Positions 44,584 to 55,798 of a stretch of DNA of 64,000 nt are shown here, piece after piece. Origin of the DNA: Galeruca laticollis (Eukaryota > Arthropoda > Insecta > Coleoptera > Chrysomelidae); NCBI GenBank assembly GCA_963921935.1, contig OY998175.1, positions 153,255,309 to 153,319,308 on the forward strand, in the 5' to 3' direction. The translations under genes and the position numbers were made by a program. The notes beneath the pieces were generated by a model. The model saw only the letters and a program-made list of their open reading frames with translations, did no database searches and had not been told where the DNA came from. Numbering within the stretch: position 1 is the first letter of the stretch; each line of letters starts with the position of its first letter.

Positions 44584-45069
44584 TGTAATGTTTTTCTTAT
44601 TTATTTAAAAGTTCTATTTCAACGGGTGGGATAGGTAAATGCATACACACGCGGTAGGTTCACTCACTTAATTTATTTATTCACTTCATTATTCACTAAT
44701 TTATATTACATACACAGTATATTCACTTACATTAATTTATATAAACACTTCACTACTTAGACTATTTACTTGTTCGCTGTTTATATCAAGAGATCTCTCT
44801 ATCAACTAAACTCCTTTCGCTGCTCGGTCCTTTATATAATAGTGCCTTTTTAACTAGATAATTCTAGATTGCAGCTTACACAAAAACAATCGGATTTATG
44901 GAATTTTTTAGATAAGACTGGTTACAAAAACAATATCTAGATAAGATAGTCACAAAAAAATCGTGAAAAGTTCTAAGAATTCCCTGCGCATCCGCCATAA
45001 TCTCAATTTTCATACATGGCTTAAACATAGTCGGATTCAGGGACTACACCAGTGTGCTGTTTCGTAACA
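44584..45069 (-). repeat. 5' LTR of the Gypsy element
   Basis: 486 bp, starting TGTTACGAAACAGCACAC and ending CATTACA on the element strand. Confidence 0.9.
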
Positions 45070-45261
45070 ATAATAACTGGTTAACTTCTTTCAATCAAGA
45101 ATAGTTTCTGGAAAATAACGTGTGCTGTATAAATGTTTTTTTTTACTTTTGTATTCATTTCATATTATAGCATTAGACAGAAAGCATTGTAACAAAATTA
45201 CCCTGAATATTTTGTGTTAAATAAATGAAACAAAGTTAAAACAAATAAATCAAAAAGTATA

Positions 45262-45485
45262 CAAGGGCGAGAGATTCTCCAACAAGATTGGAAAGAACTG
45301 GCCGCCATACTCAATAGCCTTGGTATGGGAAAAAGATAGAAGAATGGAAAAAAACACGATAGACTGGAAATGCAAAACCAAACCTAAAGCAGTGTGCCGC
45401 ACCCACATAGGAGGTACAGGAGGTGGCCCTCCACCAACTATAATTATTTCTTCTGAGGAAAGGATTATAGCCATAATGGGCTGTA
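45262..45485 (+). pseudogene. Myb/SANT-like fragment from another Harbinger lineage
   Basis: The plus strand reads WKELAAILNSLGMGK, then KNGKKH..LEMQNQT in a shifted frame, then the TGGGPP motif and the ERIIAIMG end. This is the middle of the Myb/SANT accessory protein of Harbinger elements. It differs from the protein encoded at 34836-36531. Stops and frameshifts are present, and the start and end are missing. Confidence 0.65.
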
Positions 45486-46499
45486 CCCTATAATATGCAA
45501 ACGAAAAATTAGATACCTAATTATTGACAACAAAACCATAAACAAATGTGTAATTAAAATATCTTTGAATTAAAAGTCTCTAACATTTTTGCCATTTACT
45601 GCTTGACCAGCAGTATTTGGATATTGATTATTTGTATTAAAATAATTGTCCATACATATAGGGGGCTCTTCAAACGATAATATGCTACTAATGCAAATGT
45701 TATGTAGCCGATGTCCTTCTTTTCCCACATTTGATAAGGTTTTATCGTGTAACTCGCTTTCCCATAAAACACCTACAAAATAAAAGCCTGTATCTTTATA
45801 TACTTAGAAAAAGCATAATCAAAGTAGTAAGCATAATCGGTTATTCCTCTGTGAGTGAAAATATCACACTGTTGACAAAAGACCATATGATCGCATTTCT
45901 AAAGTTATTTATTTAATCACTTGGCGTGTCCTCAGTTTGCTCGTAGAGCAATAACCCAACTCCACTATTATTTGTTTAAGAAGTTCATCACTGCCTTATA
46001 TCTAAATACATATTATACATGGTGTTTCACGATTGATGGTACCTTAGACGTTTACGGCAAACGGGACAAAAGTATTTTCTGAGAACTTGGCAACATAGGT
46101 AATCGGTCCCAATCTATCGACCTAAAATATTTTAAGCGATGTGGTGTTGCCCCTTCTACTTTAAATCAGGAGCAACATTGTTATTTTAAATAGAACACCC
46201 TGTATATTATTCATTATTAGCTTTCTTGGAAATTTCTAGAAATATTTTGTATAAAATGTCCTATACCTATCTTCAACTGTTTTCAGAATATTGAGAGTTG
46301 CAGATTATCAATTTTGAAACTTGGATCCCCGGTCAAAAAGTGGCTGAGAGCAAGAAAAACGGTTTTCACTATTTCAACTCAAATAACCTTGAATTAAATT
46401 CAAATTTAGTAGCAATGGATGGCTTATTAAAACCGTCAACTGTCAATATTTTGATAAAAGTAGAAAATAGATATAGGACATAATTAAGAAAAAAAAATA
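45486..46499. other. Unassigned DNA with a possible small TIR element
   Basis: At 46014-46207 a segment begins TACATGGTGTT and ends AACACCCTGTATA. It has an imperfect 11-base inverted terminus like other insect TA-target MITEs. Elsewhere nothing was recognised. Confidence 0.35.
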
Positions 46500-47140
46500 T
46501 CCAACCTAAATCTCGCCTTTGAAATCCCATTGCATCTTTCAATGCAAGTTCTGGATAAAATGTAAGTTGTTGTCCTCAGGTGATCCTGGAGCAGCATTTA
46601 AAATTAGAGTCATTAGCCATGGCTCCTGCGGATAACCACTATCACCAATGAGTCAAGTCTGATCATCCCCATTATCATAACATTCTTGAAGGTACTCTTT
46701 TATATTGGACTGTCTCCCATCTGGCATTAATATTTAAAAATTTGCATCACATATGTAAAATTAATTTAATTACTAACATTTGTTTAATAAAAATGCATAT
46801 ATAATATGCTTATTTTGTATTATTACATAATAAACAGTTTTCTATTCTATTCGAATTAAATTGAGTTTTAACCTTAGACTAACTCATAATTTGCACACTC
46901 TTGGAGTGAAATCCTTTTCTATTTATATAGTTATGCTCCTCCTCAGCTGGAGCTATAATCGCAATATGGAAGCACTATTGCACCAATGCATTCCCGAAAA
47001 TGGTAGTTTTCCACAAATTTTCTTTTTACCCTTAGCTCACTATTAAAATTTTGAGGAAATTGAATCCATTCTTCAGCTAGATGATTGACAATAACATCAG
47101 TTACTTTATCAAAACATTTACTCACCGTATTTTGGGCCAT
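46500..47140 (-). pseudogene. HARBI1-like transposase fragment (second Harbinger lineage)
   Basis: Minus-strand blocks in the expected order: VSKCFDKVTDVIVNHL and FHFREC-type (NYHFRECIGAI) near the first catalytic site (about 46943-47140), then LIGDSGYPQEPWLMT and LNAAPGSPED with the second Asp (about 46560-46690), then an IERCNGISKARFR equivalent with the Glu near 46520. Frameshifts and a stop lie between. It pairs plausibly with the Myb-like fragment at 45262-45485, which lies in convergent orientation as in intact Harbingers. Confidence 0.72.
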
Positions 47141-47428
47141 AGGTAACTGAAAAGTTTGTTTGCGTTTGAGCTTTTGTATTTTTTACTAGACGTCGATGAA
47201 CCTAGACCAACAACGTAAACGGCCAGTGACGACGAAGAGGAATCTGTGGTGAGTTTTTGCTTGTACTAAAATATGGAAAATAGAATCTTTAATACATACT
47301 ATTTTCAAGAACACTTCTACTCAAACTTTATGGATACAAATCTTTTTTTATTTTCTATCTCAACTATAAAGTAGTGCTATTAAACCTAAGCACACACGTC
47401 TTTCATCTGATGTAAAAAATCTCATAAA
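47141..47428. other. Short unassigned gap between two Harbinger remnants
   Basis: No conserved motif. It may hold the N-terminal coding or terminal sequence of one of the flanking Harbinger copies. Confidence 0.3.
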
Positions 47429-48960
47429 TTATTTCCTAACTTCTTTGGCTTCACAAGTTGACTTTCGTGCTCTATTTTGCAAATTCACTATGCCAGTGTC
47501 GCCTTGGGTAATTACCCTCCATGATCCTGGAATAATGTTTCCATCTAGTGTTTCATAGTCAAATGATCCTTGAGGAGAGTACATGGGTATCGATGTTTTA
47601 TTTCTTTTCAAACAGTTATGAAGATAAATGCATGCTGTTGTGATGATCTCAGCATTCTCTACCTGTAGCATAAGCGGTTTCCTAAAGACGCGAAACACTG
47701 ATGCTAGCAACCCAAAAGCATTTTCTACTACTCTGCGAGCGCGTGAATGTCTATAATTGTATATCCTCTCACAGGAGCCTTAGTTATGGTGGCCGCTGAA
47801 AGGTTTCATGATGTGTTCCTGTAAAGGGAACACATGATCCGTCAATATAACATAAGGTGATATCTTATTACTGCCAGGAAGTGACTGCGGGGGCGGTAAT
47901 GCAAGCTTATTATTTGTCAACTTTTTATAAAATGTTGTTTCTCGGAATACACCTCCATCAGATATCCTTAATTGACAATCAATATTAGCGTATATAAAAT
48001 TATAGGCGGCATCTACAACTGCAATCAAAACAATACTGAAGGTTCCTTTGTAGTTGTAGAATAGAGTACCACTGTTTTTTGGGTTTTGCATGACGATGTG
48101 TTTTCCATCACAAGCTCCTACACATACAACACGAACAATCGCAAAGCTCTTGATCCACAATATACTATTTGAAGCAAGTATAGGCAAATACAACTACATA
48201 CAACTTTTCAAAGCTGTGGAAACACTTCCACAACTTTTAAAAGCTGTGGAAGTAATTACAGTGAACCACGCTCTATGGTATCTGCTGGTTCGCACCAATC
48301 AACGTTTTCTGTGCCCACATATAGCTATGTACAGAGATCTGAGAACTTTAATGGAAACGATGAACAAAGAGAAGATGTTTCGGGTCCCAGAAATAGCTAT
48401 ATACACCCAACAGACAACTTTATTGGAAACGATAAACAACAAGAAGATCTTTCGGCTATCGCAGTACTATCGAAGTTCCTCGTTCCAAAATAACATTATG
48501 AAAGCTATTTTTTAAGAACAATAAAACATTTAACAATAGTAATCAGAATTTTACTCACCTTGACAAAATCATGTTAGATGTCGATCAGAGCTCTGCATAA
48601 CTGGTTCAGATAATCGGAACAAATATATAAGTGAAAGATAGCTATCAACGGTAGCCAAATATCTTAATGTTACTAATAACCTAATACGATGTGGTATTGC
48701 TTCACGGAAGTTGGTATCAGATTTTCTTAGAATCGGTGAGATCTTTCCCAATAAGTATTCAAAATCTTCTCGGCTCATTCGAGTAAAATTTCGAAACAGA
48801 GCCTCATCGTCAGCAATCAATTGGTCGTAAAACTCATTCTAAGCTTTTTGACCATCAGTGTACAAATGTCTCCTCCACCACATCGGCTTCCTTCTTTTCC
48901 TTTTTCTATTCAATGCTATCACTAAAAATGCGGCCGCCACAACCGTTTGTATAGATGTGA
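47429..48960 (-). pseudogene. HARBI1-like transposase, third lineage, with an interrupted middle
   Basis: Read on the minus strand, the N-terminal region (about 48960-48570) includes NRKRKRRKPMWWRR, MSREDFEYLLGKISP, EAIPHRIRLLVTLRYLATVDS and LSLIYLFRLSE. The catalytic middle (48130-47780) has GACDGKHIVMQNP with the first Asp, SGTLFYNYKGTFS, ISDGGVFRET, LPGSNKISPYVILTDHVFPLQ (the G-D position is now T-D) and MKPF. The C-terminal block (47710-47429) reads ASVFRVFRKPL, ITTACIYLHNCL and IIPGSWRV. The segment 48135-48560 does not fit the transposase and looks inserted. Several frameshifts are present. Its sequence differs clearly from the other two HARBI1 genes here. Confidence 0.75.
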
Positions 48961-49600
48961 TGCCGTAAACTGAAGTTGCTTGTTGCTTCTATTGAATTGA
49001 TATAGGTCCATGCCATAAACATATGCTACAAAGCGCATGCGACAGTGAACAACAAGTTGCTCGTGCAACATTGTTTAAATGTTGCGGCATAGTAGCATAT
49101 CTACAAATAGGAAACACTAGACGACGTGTATCATGCTAGATGTTACCTTTTGTTGCCCCAGTGGAATTGCGCCTTTAGTGAAAATGGACCACTATCGCTC
49201 CTCATAATCCTTCTTTCAATATTATCATGTTGAATTTCTTCTCGATATTCATCGTTACCAACCAAAATTGCACTCAAGATTTTGACAGGCAACATCTACA
49301 ATAAGTATAGTATATAGATTATTTTTAATTCTAGGTACCTACTTACTCGTAACAATTTACCATATATTGAGGAGCACAAAAGTGCCCGTAATTTTCGAAA
49401 CATTCAATTTTAGTATTATCATAACAGTTTATTTCATATCATTTGTTTTTTAGATTAGAGACTATTGAAAATGTCATAAAACAATAGTATATTGTACAAT
49501 GAGCATGAAATGACATACGTTTCCCACGAGTAGGTATATGAAATTTTGTAGTACGAGCGTAGCGACGTGACGTTTCCCAATTTGTTTTTTACTGAATATA
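48961..49600. other. Unassigned DNA, possibly with a Harbinger terminus
   Basis: AAAGGCGCAATTCCACTGGGGCAAC (minus strand, about 49157-49181) resembles insect Harbinger ends, but no inverted partner was found. Nothing else was recognised. Confidence 0.3.
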
Positions 49601-49602
49601 TA

Positions 49603-50823
49603 CGAGGATGTATTGATATCTAGTTAGCCTAGACCAGTTCCATGCATAAACAAAATATTACGTTACCATAGCAACGAACAATAACTTATTAGAAGTGTCA
49701 ATGTAAAGTTTGACGTCAAAAAAGTAAACCCGAGTTACGCAATAAATTAAAAGAAAAAAGATGTTCACCTGTATTTAAAAGGGTTAAGAGGTAAGCAAAT
49801 TTACGAAGATATGCTTAATACCCTTGGTGATCAATGTCCTTCGTATGCTACCGTGAAAAATTGAACTGCAAGCTTCAAAAGAGGTAAATTTTCCATTGAA
49901 GATGATGACCGATCGGGAAGGCCAGTTCTTGTGTCAGTCCCCGAAAATATCGATGCAGATCATGACATGATTTTATCAGACCGTAGAATTGGGCTAAAAT
50001 GGATATTTGAATATTTCATACGAACTCGTTCATCATATAGTTCACGTCAATTTGGACATGAGAAAAATTGCTGCAAAATGGATCCCCAAATGTTTGAATG
50101 TTGACCAAAAGCGTGCAAGGATAGAAGCATCGCGTTCGATCTGTGCTCGATTTGAAAACGATGTAGACTTGTTACTATGGATGAGACTTGGGCACATTTC
50201 TACGATCCAGAAACAAAGCCACAATCGATGGAATGGCGACACTCTGGTTCTCCAAGACCTAAGAAGTTTCGTGTCCAAAAATCGGCTGGAAGAGTTCTTG
50301 CTTTAGTTTTTTGGGATTGCCATGTAGTAATCATGATTGATTTTTTGGATAAGGGTAGAACTATAACTGGAGATTACTATTCGACATTACTGACCACTCT
50401 ACGGGAAAAAATTAAAAAGAAAAGACGCGGAAGGCTATCCAAAGGTGTTTTGGTTTTGCAGGACAACGCCCCTGCACACAAATCTCATGTTGTCATGCAA
50501 AAAATTCGTGATTTAGGGTTTGAATTAATAGAACACCCCCCTTACGCACCAGATTTGGCTCCGTCTGACTATCATTTCTTTCCTCAACTGAAAAAAAGTT
50601 TGAAAGGTCGTAAATTTTCTTCCAACGAGGAGGTAATAAAAGCTGTGGAGGTCTGGTTTGCAGAGCAAGAAGAAACATTTTTTTTGAAAGGTCTTGAGAC
50701 GTTGCAGGTTCGCTGTAATAAACGTATCCAATTAAGAGGAAAATATGTTGAGTAATAAAATATTTTGACATTGAAATTTCGTTTGATTCTATAGTAGGCT
50801 AAGAATTTTTCAATATATCCTCG
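49603..50823 (+). mobile_element. Mariner transposon, decayed full-length copy
   Basis: It is about 1.22 kb, the usual mariner size. It begins CGAGGATGTATTGA and ends with the imperfect inverse (TCAATATATCCTCG), flanked by TA at 49601-49602 and 50824-50825. It contains one transposase gene with stops and frameshifts in its first half. Confidence 0.88.
49770..50755 (+). pseudogene. Mariner (DD34D) transposase
   Basis: The N-terminal half reads in pieces: YLKGLRGKQIYEDM, ATVKN followed by a stop where Trp is expected, FKRGKFSIEDDDRSGRP, then a frameshift near 49990 into VHHIVHVNLDMRK and KWIPKCLNVDQKRAR, and another near 50160. The C-terminal half (50177-50755) is open and holds MDETWAHFYDPETK (first Asp), VLQDNAPAHKS (second) and YAPDLAPSDYH (third). 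There are 34 residues between the last two, so this is a DD34D mariner. It ends GKYVE and TAA as usual. The inverted repeats have diverged too, consistent with an old copy. Confidence 0.9.
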
Positions 50824-50825
50824 TA

Positions 50826-52079
50826 TGTCACAATCGCAACATCCACTGGTTGAGGCGACATTTTTCTAGAAAAAAAGAAAGTCCGTGTACTTACTCGTTT
50901 CAGTTAAGAATTGAAGCAAACGAGCTTTCTAGAGTAATTTGCCACAATAAATTTGAAAATTGTGTAAACACGCAGTAAGTACTTGGTAAAAAAACTATCG
51001 CAAGTTTCCTGCAAGTGGAAACGTACGTCTGAGAGAACTTTCCAGATAATTTGCTAGTGCCCTTTATTTCAAGCTTGATGCTTGATGAAAGCTTTTATAC
51101 ACGAGAATAGTGCAAGTTATGAAATGGAAGGAAAATGTGCCTGTTCCAAGCATGAAACCCTTCTTTTAATGAAGATTTTTGAAGGATCTTAAGAGTTGTG
51201 GCAAAATTATAGAAATAGAGTAAATAAATTTGTTGCAAAAAAAGTCTAAACAACCGAGGCAGAAATTAAGCGGAACCTTCACAATATTCGAACCTAAGTA
51301 AACTAGGAGTGGAACTAAATTAAAAAAAGAAAAAGTGGTCAAGTTGCTGATAATATCTAAAATAGTTCCTGGGAATATTTTGAATCACTAAAACTCCTTG
51401 TTGATGAAAATATAGCGTCCGGGGCAGAAGATTATTTATTTATTGGTAACTAAAAGTTTCGTTTTAACAAAGTGCAATATATTTTTGCAAAAAATAGGTA
51501 CAGAAGGAGACTTTATTAGATCAAAGTATGTTTTCATTCTTGTGAGACGTAGGTAATAGAAATCAGACATACAAAACTCAGAAAGAATGAAAATTAATGT
51601 TTCCTAATTAATCTGTTACTATTTGAGAGTTGAATGACGCCGGACTGGTTCCAAAGCGAAGGCGTACGTTTTGATTTATAACAGGGTTCAGAACTAACTA
51701 ATAACTCATTATTTCTGCAATAAACAGAAGACACAACATTGGTGATGGGTAATCTTACAATTGTTATTTTTTTTTATTGGTGCCTCATTTTACCTATTCA
51801 AAGCACACCTCAGCGAACTTTAAAACACGCGCGTTTAACTCGAGGAACGTAAGTATCAAAGACAACGTTTTGATTATTGATCTGACAGCAGTACCTCGGA
51901 ACGTCAAATAAAATATATACTATTTAGGATGCACTTTCACGAAACCTGGCTGGGCATCGAGGGCGGACTTTTATGAAATGAAACTTGGCTGGGCATGGAG
52001 GACGGACTTCCATTTTTTTGTAGTAATAATATAATAAAAATATTTTATGATTTCAAAGTGCTCCAATAAAAAAAATAGC
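50826..52079. other. AT-rich DNA without a recognised gene
   Basis: No conserved coding motif or RNA gene. About 51945-52010 contains a two-copy tandem repeat around GAAACTTGGCTGGGCATGGAG. Confidence 0.45.
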
Positions 52080-52205
52080 GTAAAGTATTCGTGGATAACT
52101 GGTCTTTCAAAAACTTGCTCTATTTCGAGCACTCCGACTGCGCCGTCGTGCTCGAAAAATCGCGCGTGTATGAAAGACCTTTTTATCCACTTATACTTTA
52201 ATATA
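52080..52205. repeat. Long imperfect hairpin (about 125 bp)
   Basis: The arms pair as AAAGTAT..GTGGATAA..GGTCTTTCA with TGAAAGACC..TTATCCAC..ATACTTT, and a second inner stem pairs TTTCGAGCAC with GTGCTCGAAA. It has MITE-like size and symmetry but no clear target duplication. Confidence 0.6.
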
Positions 52206-53321
52206 CTATTTCTACTTGATGCCTATAATTCACTTCGAATTTTCTATATTTGTGAACATGTAATTTTGTAATCTGCATTAATTCCGCAACTATCTTTAAT
52301 AATAAAGAGAATTAATATTGTTAGTGCGCAGTCTCGGTTCGGTTATATGTCTGCCCCTAAAGAGAATGAATGTAAGCATACCTCGAAGAAATAACTAGCT
52401 TCATAAACGGCTCCTGACAAATGGGAATTCTAGCTTGTACATTCTTAGTAAATTGCATTCGGCTATTGCATAAATTGGAACCGATAAACTCTCTCTGAGA
52501 GATTCCCATCCTCGATTTAAATCACCTTCTGGTGAACTTTGAACATCGTTGTATTAGATATTGGATTAATGAATGCACATACTGAGCTCATACGGTTACG
52601 CCACAAAAATGAATTACGTAGGTATACATTGTGGAAAATTCTAATGGAATAAATTCATTATTTCGGTTGCTGTACATAATTATAAAAAATCCCGAAATAT
52701 GTCAAATATGAATTATAAATTGACATTATTCAACGGGAAAATGTGATCCCTACCTTCAACCCCCTTCAAATAACAAGCAAAACAGCCAATTTTTTAAATG
52801 GGAGGTATGGGTTTGTGATGTATCGTTTGTGAGATCTCTCCCTTCTCTATTCAAAAATGTTATCGTTTTATTGCAATTATTAACATGAGAATATAAAATC
52901 ATCTGATTACCAAAATTCGCTACAATATGCTCAAATCTTATTACAATGTACTCAAAACTTTTTTCCTTTCTAGGGTTTGATAATAAGAAAATAAGCAAAA
53001 ACCATAACAGTTCGTCTTTTTAGATGTATGAATTGAAACTACATTAGACAGTTTCCGGGTTAGTTTGTTTAAAATACCTTAGCAAATTGTTTTCTAATTA
53101 TAAGTTGATAGTGTTATAATTTTTAAGCGATGAAATAAAACAATTTTATTTGTTTAAAACTTCATTATATTTGAACGAATGTTCAATTTAAAGTTGTGAC
53201 GCATTTCGCTAACACAGTAGCTTCATCAAAGGAATGAAGGTATAATGATAAAATGTTTTAATATATGCAGTGCATTGTATGAAGTTTTGAACAAATGAAA
53301 TTGTTCTATTTATAAAACCCC
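52206..53321. other. AT-rich DNA without a recognised gene
   Basis: Nothing beyond short AT-rich open frames was seen on either strand. Confidence 0.45.
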
Positions 53322-53713
53322 ACACCTGACAGCAATGTAACGTTTTTCTTATTTATTTAAATAGATTTCATCACGACGGGTGGTATAAATTTATACACAC
53401 GGTATATCTACTTCCTTAATTTATTTATATACTGAAATATTCACTTATACTTAATTTATGTACACACTTAATTTCTAATTTATATTAAATACATTGTTCA
53501 TTTTTCACTTTTATTTTTCACTTATTCTGCTCACGACTTGATTAAAATGTAGACTGAACTCACGGTTGGCAGGTAGTCACTTATATACTAAAACCCTTTC
53601 TGAAGTATTCGTTTTCCGAAAACTTCGCGACCCCCAACAAATAATCGACCTTCTTTTATATATGGTATTAGACAGAGCCGGATTCAGGGAATACAGTGTG
53701 CGATTTTGTAACA
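53322..53713 (-). mobile_element. LTR plus primer-site fragment of a Gypsy element related to 39481-45069
   Basis: 53336-53713 shares the start and end patterns of the LTR at 44584-45069 (TGTAACGTTTTTCTTATTTA at one end; AGCCGGATTCAGGGA and TTTTGTAACA at the other), with a diverged middle. The 14 bases to its left (CCACACCTGACAGCA region) are a mutated copy of the Leu-type primer site. This is therefore the 5' end of an inserted element whose interior is gone, not a recombined solo LTR. Confidence 0.75.
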
Positions 53714-53714
53714 A

Positions 53715-54250
53715 TATGTTACTAACCGTAAGCTTTATGTAAGCATTAATGAAGGGTCCGCTGGAGTTCCTCAAGACTCAGTTCTATCAATTTTGTTATA
53801 TTCAATATTCACCCTGAATTACCAATCACACCACAAGCTTTTATAGCCATGTATGCAGATGACACCTGTTTTGTATCATCTGCAAAAACCCCGAACACAG
53901 TAGTACACAATGTACAGACACACAAATCATACCCTACCTGAGAGAAAATAATCCAAGTATCAACGCCTCCAAGACAGATTACTTGTTACTCAGGAGAAAT
54001 GCAAAATGTCAAGGTAAAACAGCTCATTGCAATCTCAGCTTTGCATTGACGAAAAACACATTTACCCAGTAACGCTTTAAATTTTCTAGGATATACTCTA
54101 CAAGGTAAAACAAACACTAATACATAAATAACGAAGCAAGTTGAAAAGGTTAATATTGCAATGAATATATTATTATATCCCATCATATGCAAAAACCGCT
54201 ATCTCTCAACGGCAAACAAATTAATAATATTGATAGTTTTAGTAATTGAC
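53715..54250 (+). pseudogene. Jockey-like non-LTR reverse transcriptase fragment
   Basis: The plus strand reads, over several frames, AGVPQDSVLS, the catalytic YADDT block, INASKTDYLLL, FLGYTLQGK and YLSTANKLIILIV. These are the RT motifs from the GxPQG box to the C-terminal thumb of Jockey-type LINEs. Numerous stops and shifts make this an old fragment. Upstream RT, the endonuclease and ORF1 are absent. Confidence 0.75.
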
Positions 54251-54431
54251 AGTGTGAATAAGTAAAATAACTTTCGTTTGCAGTGTTGATTTTACATTTG
54301 TACAAATAGGTTGTGCGAAGCAATTAACAAAACCGGTCGATAGTTTTTATCAGTGCCAATTTTGTTTTCTTACACGTGATTATTTAAAATATTCCGATTA
54401 GAGGTTTTAACTAAATAATTTTTCCCCCAAC

Positions 54432-55798
54432 ATGGGGGATAAAAAAGGGACGTCCTTCTCGACGCAAGTGGAGTCAATTATGTTATGTGATGATGATCAA
54501 ATGTTACCGATTAATAACCCTCCAAGCAACAACGAAGTTTCTGCAGTAAAACCAATTCCAAAAAAGTTCAACTTATTGTCAGATGAGTACAATTTATCTA
54601 CTATTTGGGTATACATTGAAAATATTAAAAGTAGTAATTTGGGAAGGCTACATCCGATGACTGTTGGTCACATACTTTTTAAACAATTAAAGCTAACTAA
54701 TATATTAGAAATTAAAAGTATAGGTAAAAATCGAATAAAAGTTTTATTAAAATCGTTTCTAGGGGCTTATCAATTAGTTAAAACTCCTTTGTTGGAAAAT
54801 CATAATTTGGTAGCTTATATTCCAAATCATCTACTCGAATCAAAGGGTATCATTAGGGACGTTGACACTAAATATGTCGACAAATATTTGTTAGAGAATG
54901 TAGAGTCTACCTCTTCGGTAATAAACATTTATCGTACTAAACGTAAAATCCAAAAGAGGATAACACAATTGACTATGTACCAAAAAAAACCATTATTATT
55001 ACTTTTGAAGGTAATATTATACCAAAATATGTTGCATTTAATAAAGTATATTGTCAGGTAGAACAATTTATAGGTAGAGTAGTTCAATGTTATCGTTGTT
55101 TGAAGTATGGACATGTTTGTAAACAGTGTAAAAACACCCAAGAACGATGTATACAATGCGGCGAAATAAAAACAGAGTAACACAGTTGCAATAAGGACAA
55201 AATTTATTGTATTCATTGTAAATCTAACGATCACCTATCTATATCTGAAAAAAGCCCTCAATATGAGAAACAGAAAAAAATTAAAACTATTATGGTTGAA
55301 CAAAGAACGTCATTTCTGGAATCCAGAAAATACTGCGAAAACTGTAGTTCTTCTTTTGTAAGTCATGATTCTTTTTCAGGCTTATCAAATTATAATAAAA
55401 ATTTCCCCAGTCTTACCAATCAAGTTAATAATAATACCACACAAACAATGATAAAAAATACTAGGGAAAGCAATAGTTTAATTTCGTCGCTGCCAAGTAC
55501 CAGTGGCACAAAAAACTACTCAGTTCCAATGAAAAATAAAAGAAAATCAGACTCTCCGTCCAATCAGTCTCCTTTTACTTTTGGTCCTAGTCAACCATTA
55601 CCTGCTAACCCCTATAAATCCAATTTTTATAGTATTGAAAGTAAAAAACAGAATATTGCTGACATTGTCTCCAAATTTGTATTCAATCTATTGGATAATA
55701 TTATCTCAGTAGAAGACGTGCAATCAATTAATAAAAGTTCAATAATCAGTAGCATAAAACAAGTACTGGAGGATACTCTAACAGTTAATAGTTATTAA
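54432..55798 (+). pseudogene. LINE ORF1, nucleic-acid-binding protein with CCHC fingers
   Basis: The ATG at 54432 opens a frame with an RRM-like region (STIWVYIENIKS, KIKVLLKS-type strand). The frame is lost in an A-rich run near 54980. The following region encodes CYRCLKYGHVCKQC (a proper CX2CX4HX4C knuckle), a second CIQCGE...HSC knuckle interrupted by an in-frame TAA near 55180, and a third CIHCKSNDH. The last part (55292-55798) is a serine, asparagine and proline-rich tail. Its stop codon overlaps the ORF2 ATG by one base (TAATG at 55796-55800). The two breaks would prevent a full protein from this copy. Confidence 0.8.

Larger units (their letters stand above)
39481..45069 (-). mobile_element. 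Ty3/Gypsy retrotransposon with SAP-domain Gag and a macro-domain extension
   Basis: An LTR element on the minus strand, flanked by the 4-base duplication ATAA (39477-39480 and 45070-45073). LTRs run TGTTACG...CATTACA in element orientation. A Leu-tRNA-type primer site follows the 5' LTR and a purine tract precedes the 3' LTR. Order: gag (SAP, coiled coil, CCHC), protease, RT, RNase H, integrase, then an OARD1-like macro domain and a CCCH-like zinc finger. Both the protease and RT active sites are mutated, and frames are broken many times. It is therefore a dead copy. Confidence 0.9.

Noticed and set aside
50042..50278. Minus-strand open frames over the mariner gene (also 50493-50771)
   Set aside because: Antisense shadows of the mariner transposase.
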